Source: CAWGLW01 sp963823525
Lineage (GTDB): Bacteria; Pseudomonadota; Gammaproteobacteria; Steroidobacterales; Steroidobacteraceae
Reading direction: 5' to 3'
Assembly: GCA_963823525.1 (NCBI GenBank)
Contig: CAWGLW010000005.1
Coordinates: forward strand, 186,001 to 250,000
DNA length: 64,000 nt
Shown: piece after piece, positions 25,855 through 35,432 of the stretch
How the letters are laid out: each line of letters starts with the position of its first letter
Numbering within the stretch: the stretch's first letter is position 1
The notes under the pieces: generated by a model
Database searches by the model: none
Seen by the model: only the letters and a program-made list of their open reading frames with translations
What the model was told of the DNA's origin: nothing
Position numbers and translations under genes: made by a program

Positions 25855-27684
25855 TTGACCGTTCATCCCAGGCTGAATCTCCGCAACGTGGCCATCATTG
25901 CGCACGTCGACCACGGCAAGACGACCCTGGTCGACCAGCTGCTGCGACAGTCCGGCACACTGGATGAACGCAAGGGTGTGACCGATCGCGTCATGGACTC
26001 CAACGCGCTCGAACGCGAGCGGGGCATCACCATCCTTGCCAAGAACACGGCGATTCGCTGGGGCGATTACCGCATCAACATCGTCGACACTCCCGGGCAT
26101 GCCGATTTCGGCGGCGAGGTTGAGCGCGTTCTGTCAATGGTCGACTCAGTGCTGCTGCTGGTCGATGCCGTCGATGGTCCGATGCCACAGACCCGCTTCG
26201 TCACCCAGAAGGCCTTTTCGCACGGTCTGCGGCCTATCGTGGTCATCAACAAGATCGATCGGCCGGAAGCGCGACCGAACTGGGTTCTCGATCAGACGTT
26301 CGACCTGTTCGACCGGCTGGGCGCCACCGAAGCGCAGCTCGACTTCCCGGTCATTTACACCTCGGCGATCGAGGGGTTCGCGACTCACGACCCGGGCCAT
26401 CGTGGTGGCGACATGAAGGAGCTCTTTGAAGCCATCGTCCAGCATTGCCCGCCACCGGACGTCGACCCCAGCGGTCCTCTGCAGCTGCAGGTCTCACAGC
26501 TGGATTACTCGAGCTACGTGGGCGCAATCGGTATCGGCCGAATCAAGCGCGGCACCATCCGCCGAAACATGAATGTCGACGTTATCGATCGGGATGGCGG
26601 TGTTCGGCAGGAACGCGTCATCCAGGTGCTCGGCTTTCTGGGACTCGAGCGGGTCGAGATTGAGGAGGCCGCGGCCGGCGATATCGTCGCGTTCGCAGGG
26701 ATCGAACGCCCCGCGATCTCGGATACGCTTTGCGATCCGGCCCGGCCCGAGGCCCTTCCGGCGCTGGTTGTCGATGAACCCACGATTGGCATGACCTTCG
26801 AGGTGAACACATCGCCGTTTGCCGGGCGCGAGGGCAAGTACCTCACCAGCCGGCAGATCCGCGAGCGCCTGTTGCGTGAGGCGCTGACCAACGTTGCGTT
26901 GCGTATTGAAGAGACTGACGACCCCGACAAATTCAATGTCTTCGGCCGGGGGGAGATGCACCTCGGTGTGCTGCTTGAGAACATGCGCCGCGAGGGCTAC
27001 GAGATCGCGGTGTCCCGGCCACGGGTGGTGACCCGGGAGATTGACGGCGAAACCTGCGAGCCCTACGAGTTGCTAGCCGTCGATGTCGAGGACAGCAGCC
27101 AGGGCGGCGTCATGACTGCCCTGGGCAGTCGTGGCGGACAACTTCAGGCCATGCATCCCGACGGCAAGGGGCGCGTGCGCCTGGACTACGTTATACCGGC
27201 GCGAGGACTGATTGGCTTTCAGACCGAGTTCCGCACCATCACCTCGGGTCTCGGACTGCTGTTCCATGTATTCGATCATTACGCTCCGATGCTCGATCGC
27301 GCGATCGCGGAGCGGCCCAACGGCGTGATGATCGCTAACGGCAAGGGGACTGTGCTCGCCTATGCACTGTTCAATCTGCAGGAGCGGGGGCGACTGATGG
27401 TCGGGCCGGGCGACGAAGTTTACGAAGGGCAGATCGTCGGCTTGCACAGCCGTGACAGTGACCTTGTCGTAAACCCGCTGAAGGCAAAAAAACTCAGTAA
27501 CGTACGGGCGGCCGGGCGGGACGAGAACCTGATCCTGACACCGCCGATTCGAATGACGCTCGAACAGGCCATGGAGTTTATCGAGGACGATGAACTGGTG
27601 GAGATTACGCCGGCCTCGATCCGGCTGCGCAAGCGCTCGCTCAAGGAGCACGAACGCAAGCGTTCAATCCGTGACGTCGATTAG
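25855..27684 (+). CDS. typA: Ribosome-associated translational GTPase TypA/BipA
   Basis: A protein of 609 residues, full length for the family, with a TTG start (no in-frame ATG lies upstream before the terminator). The GTPase domain has G1 AHVDHGKTTLVDQ, switch II DTPGHADFGGEVER and G4 NKIDRPEARP. The EF-Tu-like beta domain and EF-G-like domains III/V follow, and then the BipA-specific C-terminal domain (NLQERGRLMVGPGDEVYEGQ, then KAKKLSNVRAAG). It acts in ribosome assembly and stress or low-temperature translation. Its last 4 nt overlap the convergent purU. Confidence 0.97.
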   Translation: MTVHPRLNLRNVAIIAHVDHGKTTLVDQLLRQSGTLDERKGVTDRVMDSNALERERGITILAKNTAIRWGDYRINIVDTPGHADFGGEVERVLSMVDSVLLLVDAVDGPMPQTRFVTQKAFSHGLRPIVVINKIDRPEARPNWVLDQTFDLFDRLGATEAQLDFPVIYTSAIEGFATHDPGHRGGDMKELFEAIVQHCPPPDVDPSGPLQLQVSQLDYSSYVGAIGIGRIKRGTIRRNMNVDVIDRDGGVRQERVIQVLGFLGLERVEIEEAAAGDIVAFAGIERPAISDTLCDPARPEALPALVVDEPTIGMTFEVNTSPFAGREGKYLTSRQIRERLLREALTNVALRIEETDDPDKFNVFGRGEMHLGVLLENMRREGYEIAVSRPRVVTREIDGETCEPYELLAVDVEDSSQGGVMTALGSRGGQLQAMHPDGKGRVRLDYVIPARGLIGFQTEFRTITSGLGLLFHVFDHYAPMLDRAIAERPNGVMIANGKGTVLAYALFNLQERGRLMVGPGDEVYEGQIVGLHSRDSDLVVNPLKAKKLSNVRAAGRDENLILTPPIRMTLEQAMEFIEDDELVEITPASIRLRKRSLKEHERKRSIRDVD

Positions 27685-28553
27685 CCGAACACGACCGTGC
27701 GATTATCGTAGATCAGAATCTCGTGCATGAGGTGAGAGTAGACGGCACGAGTGAGCACTATTTTTTCTAGATCCCGACCTTTTCTGATCATGTCCTGTAC
27801 GGAATCCTTGTGACTGACCGCAGCCACATCCTGAGCAATAATCGGGCCCGCGTCCAAGTCGGCTGTAACGTAATGACTGGTCGCGCCGATTACCTTGACG
27901 CCTCTCGAAAAAGCCGCGTGGTACGGCTGAGCTCCGGCGAAAGCTGGCAAGAATGAATGGTGAATGTTGATCAGTTGGTCGGGAAATTCCCTGACGAAGG
28001 TCGGTGACAATATTTGCATGTATCGTGCGAGGATGACGAGATCGATGTTTTCTTTCCTCAGCAGCTTTAATTGGCGTTCTTCCGCGTCGATCTTGGTCGC
28101 CTGAGTCACCGGTATGTGTACAAAGCGAATCCCGTAAGTTACGGCGACGGGCTCGAGATCAAGATGGTTGCTGATAATCAGCGGGATATCGACCTCCCAT
28201 TCGCCGGACTGCCAACGGGACAGGATGTCATATAGGCAATGACCGTAGCGGGACACGAAAATAGCAATGCGGTGACGCCGGGCCCGCCGCTCAAGCCGCC
28301 AATGCATCGAATATGGTTCAGCCACATCGTGTTCGAAAGCACGTCGAAAATGTTCGTCTGCGGAAGCAGCGGTTGCTGGCGTCCACTCGATGCGCATAAA
28401 GAAGATGCCCTTTTCGGTGTCAACGTGCTGATCCAGATCGACAACATTTCCTTGCACTCGTCCTATCAACTCGGTGACGGCGGCCACGAGTCCTGGTCGA
28501 TCGGGACAGTGAATCAAAAGAATATAATTATGACTCCGGCTGGGCGTATTCAT
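27681..28553 (-). CDS. purU: Formyltetrahydrofolate deformylase
   Basis: A protein of 290 residues. An N-terminal ACT domain (about 5-85; HCPDRPGLVAAVTELI) precedes the formyltransferase-like hydrolase domain. Catalytic elements are LARYMQILS, the INIHHSFLPAFAGAQPY loop (Asn-x-His) and the Asp in GATSHYVTADLDAGPII. It hydrolyses 10-formyl-THF to formate and THF, balancing the one-carbon pool. It lies 14 nt downstream of the GGDEF/EAL gene on the same strand and is probably co-transcribed with it, an unusual pairing. Confidence 0.95.
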   Translation of the reverse strand: MNTPSRSHNYILLIHCPDRPGLVAAVTELIGRVQGNVVDLDQHVDTEKGIFFMRIEWTPATAASADEHFRRAFEHDVAEPYSMHWRLERRARRHRIAIFVSRYGHCLYDILSRWQSGEWEVDIPLIISNHLDLEPVAVTYGIRFVHIPVTQATKIDAEERQLKLLRKENIDLVILARYMQILSPTFVREFPDQLINIHHSFLPAFAGAQPYHAAFSRGVKVIGATSHYVTADLDAGPIIAQDVAAVSHKDSVQDMIRKGRDLEKIVLTRAVYSHLMHEILIYDNRTVVFG

Positions 28554-28567
28554 TCTTCGGGCTTAGA

Positions 28568-31500
28568 TCATGCCGTTTGTCGGGGATGGTGGGGTTCGCT
28601 CTCGATCAATGTGGAGAGTAATTCGACCGGCTGAGGCGCCGAGATATAGTGCCCCTGGGCATATTCGATCCCGAGGCCCGCGAGCCGCTCGAGTACCTCC
28701 GCGGAATCAACCCGCTCTGCAACCGTGGCGATGCCCATTGATCGGCCGATCTGTGCGATGGCCTCGACCATGCTCCGGTCGATCTGGTCGTGGGCTACGT
28801 TGTGCAGAAACTGGCCGTCGATCTTCAGAAAATCGACCGGTAGATTTTTCAGGAACATAAAAGATGAAAGGCCACTGCCGAAGTCATCGAGTGAGAACTG
28901 GCAGCCTCGAGCCCGAAGCTCGGTGACGAAGTGTGTCGTCGCAGCGAGGCTGCTCATTGCGGCGGCCTCGGTAAATTCAAAACACAGTGCGCCCGGCGTG
29001 ATATCGGCAGCGGCCATTTGTGCGACGACGAACTCCAGGAATCGCTCATCGTTCAGCGTGGTGGCGGATATGTTGACAGCGAGTGTGTAGCGCTGTCGTC
29101 GGCCCTCGTCCCGGCGGCTGTGAAGCAGACTCGTGCAGGCCTTTTGGACGACCCAACGGTCGATCATCGGCATCAGGTTGAATCGTTCGGCCGACGGAAT
29201 GAACTCCGATGGCTGGATGAGATCGCCATTGTCATCCTGCATTCGCAGCAGCAGTTCGAAGTGCTTTGCCGTGGCGATGCCACTGCGGATCGGTACGATC
29301 GGCTGGCACACCAGCCTCAGTCGATCTTCCTCACAGGCCCGATTGATACGCGATACCCACTGCATCTCACGGTGACGTTCGGGCGCACGTCCCTGTCGGT
29401 AGGTCTGTACCCGGTTTCGGCCGGAGTCTTTTGCCGAGTAGCAGGCCACATCGGCCGCACTCATCACGCTGGCCAGCGATTCTTCGCCATCGATGATCTC
29501 TGCGAGCCCGACCGACGCGCCGACGTTCATGACCCGGTCCTGCCAGACGAACCGGAAGTCCCTGATCGCCTGGCGCAGGTTTTCGGCGATACGTTGTGCA
29601 GTCTCCAGGTTGCAGTCCTCGAGCAGCACGCCAAATTCGTCACCGCCGAGGCGCGCAAGCGTATCGGTTGTCCGGATCCGCGTCTGCACGACACTTGTGA
29701 GTTGCTTCAGCAGTCGATCCCCTGCTTCGTGACCGCAGGTGTCGTTGACCACCTTGAACTGATCGAGATCGATATACATCAGCACGTGGCGAATGTTCGC
29801 GTCCGCGGCCGCCGACTGCAGGGCCTCGACAAGCCGGCTCTCGAATTCCCGTCGGTTGATCAGACCGGTCAGCGCATCGTGCGAGGCCTGGTAAGCAAGT
29901 GCGCGATGCAGCTGACGAGCCTGACTTACGTCGTGAAAGACCATGACCGCACCAATCAGGCGGCCACTCCGGTCATTAATCGGAGCAGCGGAATGCTGGA
30001 TGGCCACTTCCTGGCCGCTACGATTCAGCAGCAGGGACTGCTCTGCCATCTCGACTACGTCGCCTTGCTGCAGGCAGCGCAGAATCGGGCTGTCCAGCTG
30101 CTCCCCGCTGGTTTCACTGACCACCCGGAAAACTTCGGCCACCGGCTGTCCGGCCGCTTCCCCGGTCGTCCAGCCGGTCAGTTGTTCCGCCACCGGATTG
30201 AGGTACTCGATCAGGCCATTCGCGTCGGCCGTGATGACGGCGTCACCGATCGACTGCAGCGTAACCTGAGCCTTCTCCTTTTCCTCGTAGAGGCGCGCCT
30301 CCGCGAGCTTGCGCTCCGAGATATCGGTTATCGTGCCTTCGTAACCGGCAACGGCGTGCTCTTCGTCGAACACCGCCCTGGCGTTCTCAACCACTGTAAT
30401 GATGCTGCCGTCACGTCGGCGCAGCTGATATTCGGCGTTGCGTACGTGGCCGTCTCGCTCAAGAGCGAGGACGACGCGATCGCGGTCGGACGGACTGACG
30501 TACAGGTCCCGCGTCGAATCAATTGAGCGCAGTTCGTCTTCGCTCTCGAAGCCAAGCATCTCCACGAGAGCCGGGTTGGCCGACTCCAGCCGCCCGTCCG
30601 CGGCAACCCGGTAGACACCTTCGATGACATTTTCGAACAGGCCGCGGTAGCGGGCCTCGCTGAAGCGCAGTGCATCCTCTGACTGCTTGCGCTCGATCGC
30701 GATGCCAGCCAGTGCGGTCAGGCGCGCCATCAGTTCAAAATCCCGGCGCAGGGGGCTTCGTGGCTCCTGAAAGTAAATCGCAACCGTGCCGAGTATCCGG
30801 CCATCCGAAGACCGGATGGGCGTCGACCAGCAGGCCCGTAGCCCGGCTTCAAGCGCCGGTGCCCGCAGGTGTTCCCACAAGGCATCGCGCGCGATTTCTG
30901 CCACGATCACCTGTCGCTGCAGGTACACGGCGGCGGCGCACGAACCGCTGCGCGGTGTGATCTCCGCTCCGTCCATGGCCTGGCGCAAGGAAGGGGGCAG
31001 GCCACGTCCGGCCACGTGCCGGAGCCGGTCTTGCTCGGCATTGAGCAGACGAATCGTGCAGATCGCATCCGGGGTGACGCGGTGCGCGGTTTCGGTGATC
31101 GCCTCCAGGGTCACGGGCAGTTCGACATTACCGGTGATTCGCTCGAACACCCTGCGCTCGCCGCCGGCGAGAAGTTCGCTGCGCTTGCGCTCCGTGATGT
31201 CAGTGATGCTGCCGCGAATGAGACGCTGGGCGGAAGAGGGCAGTCGTACTAATCGTACCTCACAGGGAATGTCGTGTCCGAGCGCGTCGCGGTGCAACCA
31301 TTCAAAGCATGGCGCTCCGCCTGAGAGTGCCTTGTCGATGTGTCCGCGCGCAACGCCGAACGAAGACGTACCGTCGGCCTGCTCCGGCGGGCTGATCTTC
31401 TCTGGTCCCGCCGCGAGCAACGCCTCGCGACTCATCTTGAAGAAGCGCACGGCATTGTCGTTGCACTCGACGAACCGGTTTTCGTCAACGTCGAGCACGA

Positions 31501-32134
31501 CGATGGCTTCCGGCGCATTCTCGACGAGTGTCCGGTACCGCGCCTCACTTTCACGAATAGCCACTTCGGCTGACTTGCGATCGGACGTGTCACGCAGGCA
31601 GACGATGTAGACCTCGCGCTGACCCATGGTCACTTTGCTGACGCCAATCTCTGCGTCGAACAGGACGCCGCTGCGATTGCGTCCCTTGGTTTCCCGGGGC
31701 GCAAGGTCAGACTGCGTGTTCTCGAGGGTCTTCGCGAGATCTTCGAGCGATTCGGAAAGGCCAGGCTGTGCCGGCAGGTCTGCGATCAGCAGGTCCAGTG
31801 TTCGGCCGCACACTTCCGTTTCCTCATAGCCGAAAATGCGTTCTCCGGTGGCATTGAGTGTCTCGATCCTGCCGGTCTCGTCCACCGTGATAATGGCGTC
31901 CTTGACGTGATCGAGAATCACCTGGAGCTGTGCGGCGGCGCTCTCGCGCACCTCGCGGGTCAGCGCGGAGGTTTCATCCGCCAGCAGTTTCATCGAATGA
32001 ATGACGCGGCGGCGTTCCTCGTCCCGCTCCGTGTAGGTACGGCTGATGGACCGGATGATATCGCGCAGATTCAGCCGTCCGCCTCCCTCTCGGGCTTCAG
32101 CGAACTGTTCCTTGAGAAGCGGATGCATGCTCAT
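28568..32134 (-). CDS. PAS/GAF-GGDEF-EAL cyclic-di-GMP signalling protein
   Basis: The start at 32134 (MSMHPLLKEQFAEARE) is preferred; a longer frame to 32338 adds 68 residues of Arg/Ser-rich, unlikely sequence. The product has about 1188 residues. There are no membrane segments, so it is cytoplasmic. In order: a helical N-terminus (about 1-75), two PAS domains (about 80-320), a GAF domain (about 345-490), two more PAS domains (about 500-740), GGDEF (about 755-915; LARLGGDEFGVLL, intact active site) and EAL (about 930-1180). The EAL signature reads FELLLRM (Ala replaced by Leu) but DDFGSG and LKIDGQF are intact. It probably senses small ligands and makes or degrades c-di-GMP, which often controls exopolysaccharide output. 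Confidence 0.88.
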   Translation of the reverse strand: MSMHPLLKEQFAEAREGGGRLNLRDIIRSISRTYTERDEERRRVIHSMKLLADETSALTREVRESAAAQLQVILDHVKDAIITVDETGRIETLNATGERIFGYEETEVCGRTLDLLIADLPAQPGLSESLEDLAKTLENTQSDLAPRETKGRNRSGVLFDAEIGVSKVTMGQREVYIVCLRDTSDRKSAEVAIRESEARYRTLVENAPEAIVVLDVDENRFVECNDNAVRFFKMSREALLAAGPEKISPPEQADGTSSFGVARGHIDKALSGGAPCFEWLHRDALGHDIPCEVRLVRLPSSAQRLIRGSITDITERKRSELLAGGERRVFERITGNVELPVTLEAITETAHRVTPDAICTIRLLNAEQDRLRHVAGRGLPPSLRQAMDGAEITPRSGSCAAAVYLQRQVIVAEIARDALWEHLRAPALEAGLRACWSTPIRSSDGRILGTVAIYFQEPRSPLRRDFELMARLTALAGIAIERKQSEDALRFSEARYRGLFENVIEGVYRVAADGRLESANPALVEMLGFESEDELRSIDSTRDLYVSPSDRDRVVLALERDGHVRNAEYQLRRRDGSIITVVENARAVFDEEHAVAGYEGTITDISERKLAEARLYEEKEKAQVTLQSIGDAVITADANGLIEYLNPVAEQLTGWTTGEAAGQPVAEVFRVVSETSGEQLDSPILRCLQQGDVVEMAEQSLLLNRSGQEVAIQHSAAPINDRSGRLIGAVMVFHDVSQARQLHRALAYQASHDALTGLINRREFESRLVEALQSAAADANIRHVLMYIDLDQFKVVNDTCGHEAGDRLLKQLTSVVQTRIRTTDTLARLGGDEFGVLLEDCNLETAQRIAENLRQAIRDFRFVWQDRVMNVGASVGLAEIIDGEESLASVMSAADVACYSAKDSGRNRVQTYRQGRAPERHREMQWVSRINRACEEDRLRLVCQPIVPIRSGIATAKHFELLLRMQDDNGDLIQPSEFIPSAERFNLMPMIDRWVVQKACTSLLHSRRDEGRRQRYTLAVNISATTLNDERFLEFVVAQMAAADITPGALCFEFTEAAAMSSLAATTHFVTELRARGCQFSLDDFGSGLSSFMFLKNLPVDFLKIDGQFLHNVAHDQIDRSMVEAIAQIGRSMGIATVAERVDSAEVLERLAGLGIEYAQGHYISAPQPVELLSTLIESEPHHPRQTA

Positions 32135-32422
32135 CGCGAAAGATGCCCTGCGCTCACCATCCCGGGGCCCGGTCGGTGACGGCGGCACGGTTCTGCGGTG
32201 TCCCCGGTCGGAAGAATGCGCTCCATCCCTGTCTGAGTGCCCTTTGCCCCGCGATTGGGGGGCTATCCGGCCCAATGGTAGGTGGCTCCGTTCGGACTTC
32301 GGTGTGATCGCTGTCGCAATCAAGGGTCGCGACGACAATGGCGACCGGTGCCGATTCGGGAGAACTGCCGGCTGTCCGGTGTGGCTGCGTTACAATCTGC
32401 AGAATCGCGTCACCATCGTACT

Positions 32423-33271
32423 ATGTCGCAAATGAATCCAGACCATCTGCCGATCAGCCTTCCGCTGATTGGCCGCGACGATCCACCGCCGTTCGTCGTC
32501 CTGCATGAGCATGGCGACGCGCCCGCACTGATCGTATGTGATCATGCAAGCCGGGCATTCCCCAGGGGTCTGAAGCGTCTTGGCCTGCCGGAATTGCCGA
32601 GCTGGCAGCATATCGCCTGGGATATCGGGGCCGGGGAACTCGCCCGAGGATTGTCCAATGCGCTGGATGCGCCGGCCGTGCTCGCGGGCTATTCTCGCCT
32701 CATCGTTGACTGCAATCGGCTGCCCGATGACCCGGAAGCGTTCCGTCAGGAAGGCGGTGGCTGGGTCATCCCGGGCAATCAGGGTCTTTCTGAATATGAC
32801 AAACGGTTGCGGCTGGCCTGCTTCTTCGATCCCTACCACGAGTGCATCGAGGCAATGCTCGGTGGGCTGCGGGCACGGAAGATCGTGCCGCTGGTGATAT
32901 CGATTCATACTTTCACACCGGAAGTCGAGGGGCAACTTCGCCCCTGGCAGGTCGGCGTGCTCTGGGATAAGGACCGGCGCTCAGCTGAGTTCATGATGGC
33001 CGGATTGGGAAGGATCGACGGGGTGAACGTCGGTGATAACGAGCCGTACAGCGGCAAGCACCCATCCGACTATACGATTGACCACCACGCGGAGGGTGGT
33101 GGCCTGCCCCATGTCTGTGTTGAAGTCCGCCAGGACCAGCTCGAATCGCCCGCTGGCGTGGAGCGCTGGATACGGATACTGGCGCGATTGATTCGCGAGA
33201 TGCTGGGTAACCCCGAAATCCGCCGTCCGCTCAGTAAGGACTCCGCGTGGCAGCTCGCGAGCCAACGCTGA
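32423..33271 (+). CDS. N-formylglutamate amidohydrolase family protein
   Basis: A protein of 282 residues from ATG 32423 (MSQMNPDHLP); the longer frame to 32282 is arginine-rich and lacks family features. Motifs of the FGase family (PF05013) are ALIVCDHASRAFP, the HIAWDIGAGELARGL segment, SRLIVDCNR and ISIHTFTP, with likely metal ligands His, Asp and His. Members hydrolyse N-formyl-L-glutamate in histidine degradation, but no hut genes are nearby. It overlaps the carboxylate-amine ligase gene by 25 nt, so the two are translationally linked and may act on one metabolite. Confidence 0.87.
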   Translation: MSQMNPDHLPISLPLIGRDDPPPFVVLHEHGDAPALIVCDHASRAFPRGLKRLGLPELPSWQHIAWDIGAGELARGLSNALDAPAVLAGYSRLIVDCNRLPDDPEAFRQEGGGWVIPGNQGLSEYDKRLRLACFFDPYHECIEAMLGGLRARKIVPLVISIHTFTPEVEGQLRPWQVGVLWDKDRRSAEFMMAGLGRIDGVNVGDNEPYSGKHPSDYTIDHHAEGGGLPHVCVEVRQDQLESPAGVERWIRILARLIREMLGNPEIRRPLSKDSAWQLASQR

Positions 33272-34410
33272 CGCTCGGCCTCGAGGAGGAGTACCTCCTC
33301 GTTGAAGCCGAATCGGGCGCTGTTGCCAGCGAGCCACCCGAGGAGTTGTTTGCTGTCCTGGAGTCCCGTACCGATGGACGGGCCTTTCCGGAACTGCTGA
33401 AGGCCCAGATTGAGGTCGTCACGCCGGTCTGCCGGTCGGTTCAGCAGGCGCGCTCGGAGCTCGCCGAGCTGCGGGAAGCCGTCATCGAGGAGGCGGGACG
33501 CTTTGGGCTTGCGCCGGTGGCCGCCTCGAGCCACCCGTTTTCCCTCACCGCCGGGCAGAAGCGTACCGAAAGGGAGCGTTATATCTCGCTGATCGAGGAA
33601 ATGCAGGGCGCGGCCCGGCGCATGATGATCTGTGGGCTGCACGTGCACGTGGGAATTGAGGACGACGACCTGCGGATCGATACGATGAACCAGCTCAGCT
33701 ACTTCCTTCCACACCTGCTGGCCATGTCGTGCAGTTCGCCGTTCTGGGAGGCCGAGCGTACGGGACTGATGTCGTTTCGGCTGGGGATCTTCAATGGAGT
33801 TCCACGCACGGGTTTGCCTGAGTTCTTCACCAGCTGGGCCGAGTACCAGCGGGTCACCGGGGCCCTGGTCGACAACCGAGTGATCGCGGATCGCTCGAGA
33901 ATCTGGTGGGACCTGCGACCGAGCGAGCGCTTTCCGACCCTCGAGACCCGCGTGATGGACTGCTGCACGACACTGGAGGACGCCGTACGGCTTGCAGCTT
34001 TGAACCAGTGTCTGATCCGGATGCTGTATCGATTGCGTCGTGCCAATCAGCGCTGGCGAACCTACTCGGCATTGCTGGTCGGTGAGAACCGCTGGCGAGC
34101 GATGCGGTATTCCACGGACAGTGGCCTGCTGGACCTCGGCCGTCGACAGATCGTTGATTTTCCGGCCTTGCTGGAGGAGTTGATCGAGCTGGTGCGAGAG
34201 GACGCCGAAGCCCTCGGCTGCGTCGAGGAGATCGATGGACTGCGCGAGATCCTGGACCGGGGGACGAGTGCGCACCGTCAATTGCGTACGTACGAGCAGG
34301 CGATCAGCGATGGTTGCTCGGAGGGCGAGGCACTGCGTGCCGTCGTGAAGTGGCTTGTCGAGGAGACAGCTGCGATCGCGCAAGGGCGGCCCGGGGGTGC
34401 TGCGATATGA
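33247..34410 (+). CDS. YbdK-type carboxylate-amine ligase (glutamate-cysteine ligase 2 family)
   Basis: A protein of 387 residues with a GTG start inside the end of the preceding gene. It belongs to the GCS2 family (PF04107): TLGLEEEYLLVEAESG at the N-terminus, AQIEVVTPVC, CGLHVHVGIED (metal-binding histidines) and the Arg-rich WWDLRPSERFPTLETRVMD core. The family forms an amide between a carboxylate (usually the gamma-carboxyl of glutamate) and an amine using ATP. E. coli YbdK has weak glutamate-cysteine ligase activity; the real substrate here is unknown. It shares 4 nt with dusA downstream. Confidence 0.88.
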   Translation: MAAREPTLTLGLEEEYLLVEAESGAVASEPPEELFAVLESRTDGRAFPELLKAQIEVVTPVCRSVQQARSELAELREAVIEEAGRFGLAPVAASSHPFSLTAGQKRTERERYISLIEEMQGAARRMMICGLHVHVGIEDDDLRIDTMNQLSYFLPHLLAMSCSSPFWEAERTGLMSFRLGIFNGVPRTGLPEFFTSWAEYQRVTGALVDNRVIADRSRIWWDLRPSERFPTLETRVMDCCTTLEDAVRLAALNQCLIRMLYRLRRANQRWRTYSALLVGENRWRAMRYSTDSGLLDLGRRQIVDFPALLEELIELVREDAEALGCVEEIDGLREILDRGTSAHRQLRTYEQAISDGCSEGEALRAVVKWLVEETAAIAQGRPGGAAI

Positions 34411-35384
34411 GTTTGCCCTCGCGCACCGTGTCCGTCGCTCCGATGATGGACTACACGGATCGCCACTGCCGCTACTTTCACCGCCTGCTCAGCCCCAGTG
34501 CGCTGCTATACACGGAGATGGTCACGGCGCAGGCGCTGGTGCACGGAGATGTCGAGCGACTCATCGGTTTCGACGAGGCAGAACACCCGGTGGCGCTGCA
34601 ACTCGGCGGTTCAGACCCCGAGGTGCTCGCATTGGCGGCCCGGATCGGCGAACAGCGCGGCTACGACGAGGTCAACCTCAACGTTGGCTGCCCCAGCGAC
34701 CGGGTGCAGAGTGGCCGGTTCGGGGCCTGCCTGATGGCCGAGCCGCCGCGCGTAGCCGACTGCGTGAGTGCGATGATTGACGCGGTTAAAGTGCCGGTCA
34801 CCGTGAAGTGCCGGATCGGCATCAATGGCAGCGATGACTACGAGTTTCTGGCCCGTTTCGTGCGGACAGTTGCCCGGGCAGGCGTGACGGTGTTCGTCGT
34901 TCACGCGCGCACTGCCTTTCTGAGCGGATTGAGTCCGAAAGAGAACCGCGAGATTCCACCCTTGCGCTACGAGATGGCCGCGCAATTGAAGCGTGATTTT
35001 CCCCATTTGCAGGTCGTGCTCAATGGCGGCCTGACAACACGGGCTCTGGTACGGCAGTGGCTGGGGCATTTCGATGGCGTAATGCTGGGGCGCGCGGCCT
35101 ACCATGAGCCGTGGCTGCTGGCGGAGTTGCATGATGAATTCGGGACCGGGGACCGCCTGGTCCTTCAACGTGACGCCGTGGTTGCACGCTATGCGGATTA
35201 TGTCGAGCGAATGCAGGCGCGGGGCCACCGGCTGGGGCCAATGATGCGCCCGGTTTTGGGCCTTTACGCCGGTTTTCCGGGCGCTCGGGCCTGGCGGCGC
35301 TATCTCGCTGAGCAAGGCCGGCAGGCCGATGCGACGGCGGACGTCCTGCGCCGGTCTCTCCAGCTCTTCTCCCGCGCTGCCTGA
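34407..35384 (+). CDS. dusA: tRNA-dihydrouridine(20/20a) synthase
   Basis: The start at 34407 overlaps the preceding stop (ATGA) and gives MSLPSRTVSVAPMMDYTDRHCR, the conserved FMN-binding N-terminus. The product has 325 residues. Catalytic Cys is in EVNLNVGCPSDRVQ. Lys in VTVKCRIGI and His in FVVHARTAFL are FMN contacts. NGGLTTRALVRQWL and GRAAYHEPWLL are DusA-type features. It reduces uridines 20 and 20a of tRNA using NADPH. It closes a three-gene overlapping operon with the FGase and ligase genes. Confidence 0.95.
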   Translation: MSLPSRTVSVAPMMDYTDRHCRYFHRLLSPSALLYTEMVTAQALVHGDVERLIGFDEAEHPVALQLGGSDPEVLALAARIGEQRGYDEVNLNVGCPSDRVQSGRFGACLMAEPPRVADCVSAMIDAVKVPVTVKCRIGINGSDDYEFLARFVRTVARAGVTVFVVHARTAFLSGLSPKENREIPPLRYEMAAQLKRDFPHLQVVLNGGLTTRALVRQWLGHFDGVMLGRAAYHEPWLLAELHDEFGTGDRLVLQRDAVVARYADYVERMQARGHRLGPMMRPVLGLYAGFPGARAWRRYLAEQGRQADATADVLRRSLQLFSRAA

Positions 35385-35432
35385 GCCTCCATCTGTATAA
35401 TCAGGGCGGTCAGTCTTCCGTTGGGGTAGAAC

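Noticed and set aside
28931..30526. A 531-codon plus-strand frame inside the GGDEF/EAL gene
   Set aside because: Antisense shadow; the minus-strand product has intact PAS, GGDEF and EAL motifs.
33070..34383. A 437-codon open frame on the minus strand opposite the carboxylate-amine ligase gene
   Set aside because: It lies fully antisense to two well-supported genes, has no family motifs and biased composition (Arg, Gln, His), typical of GC-rich antisense frames.
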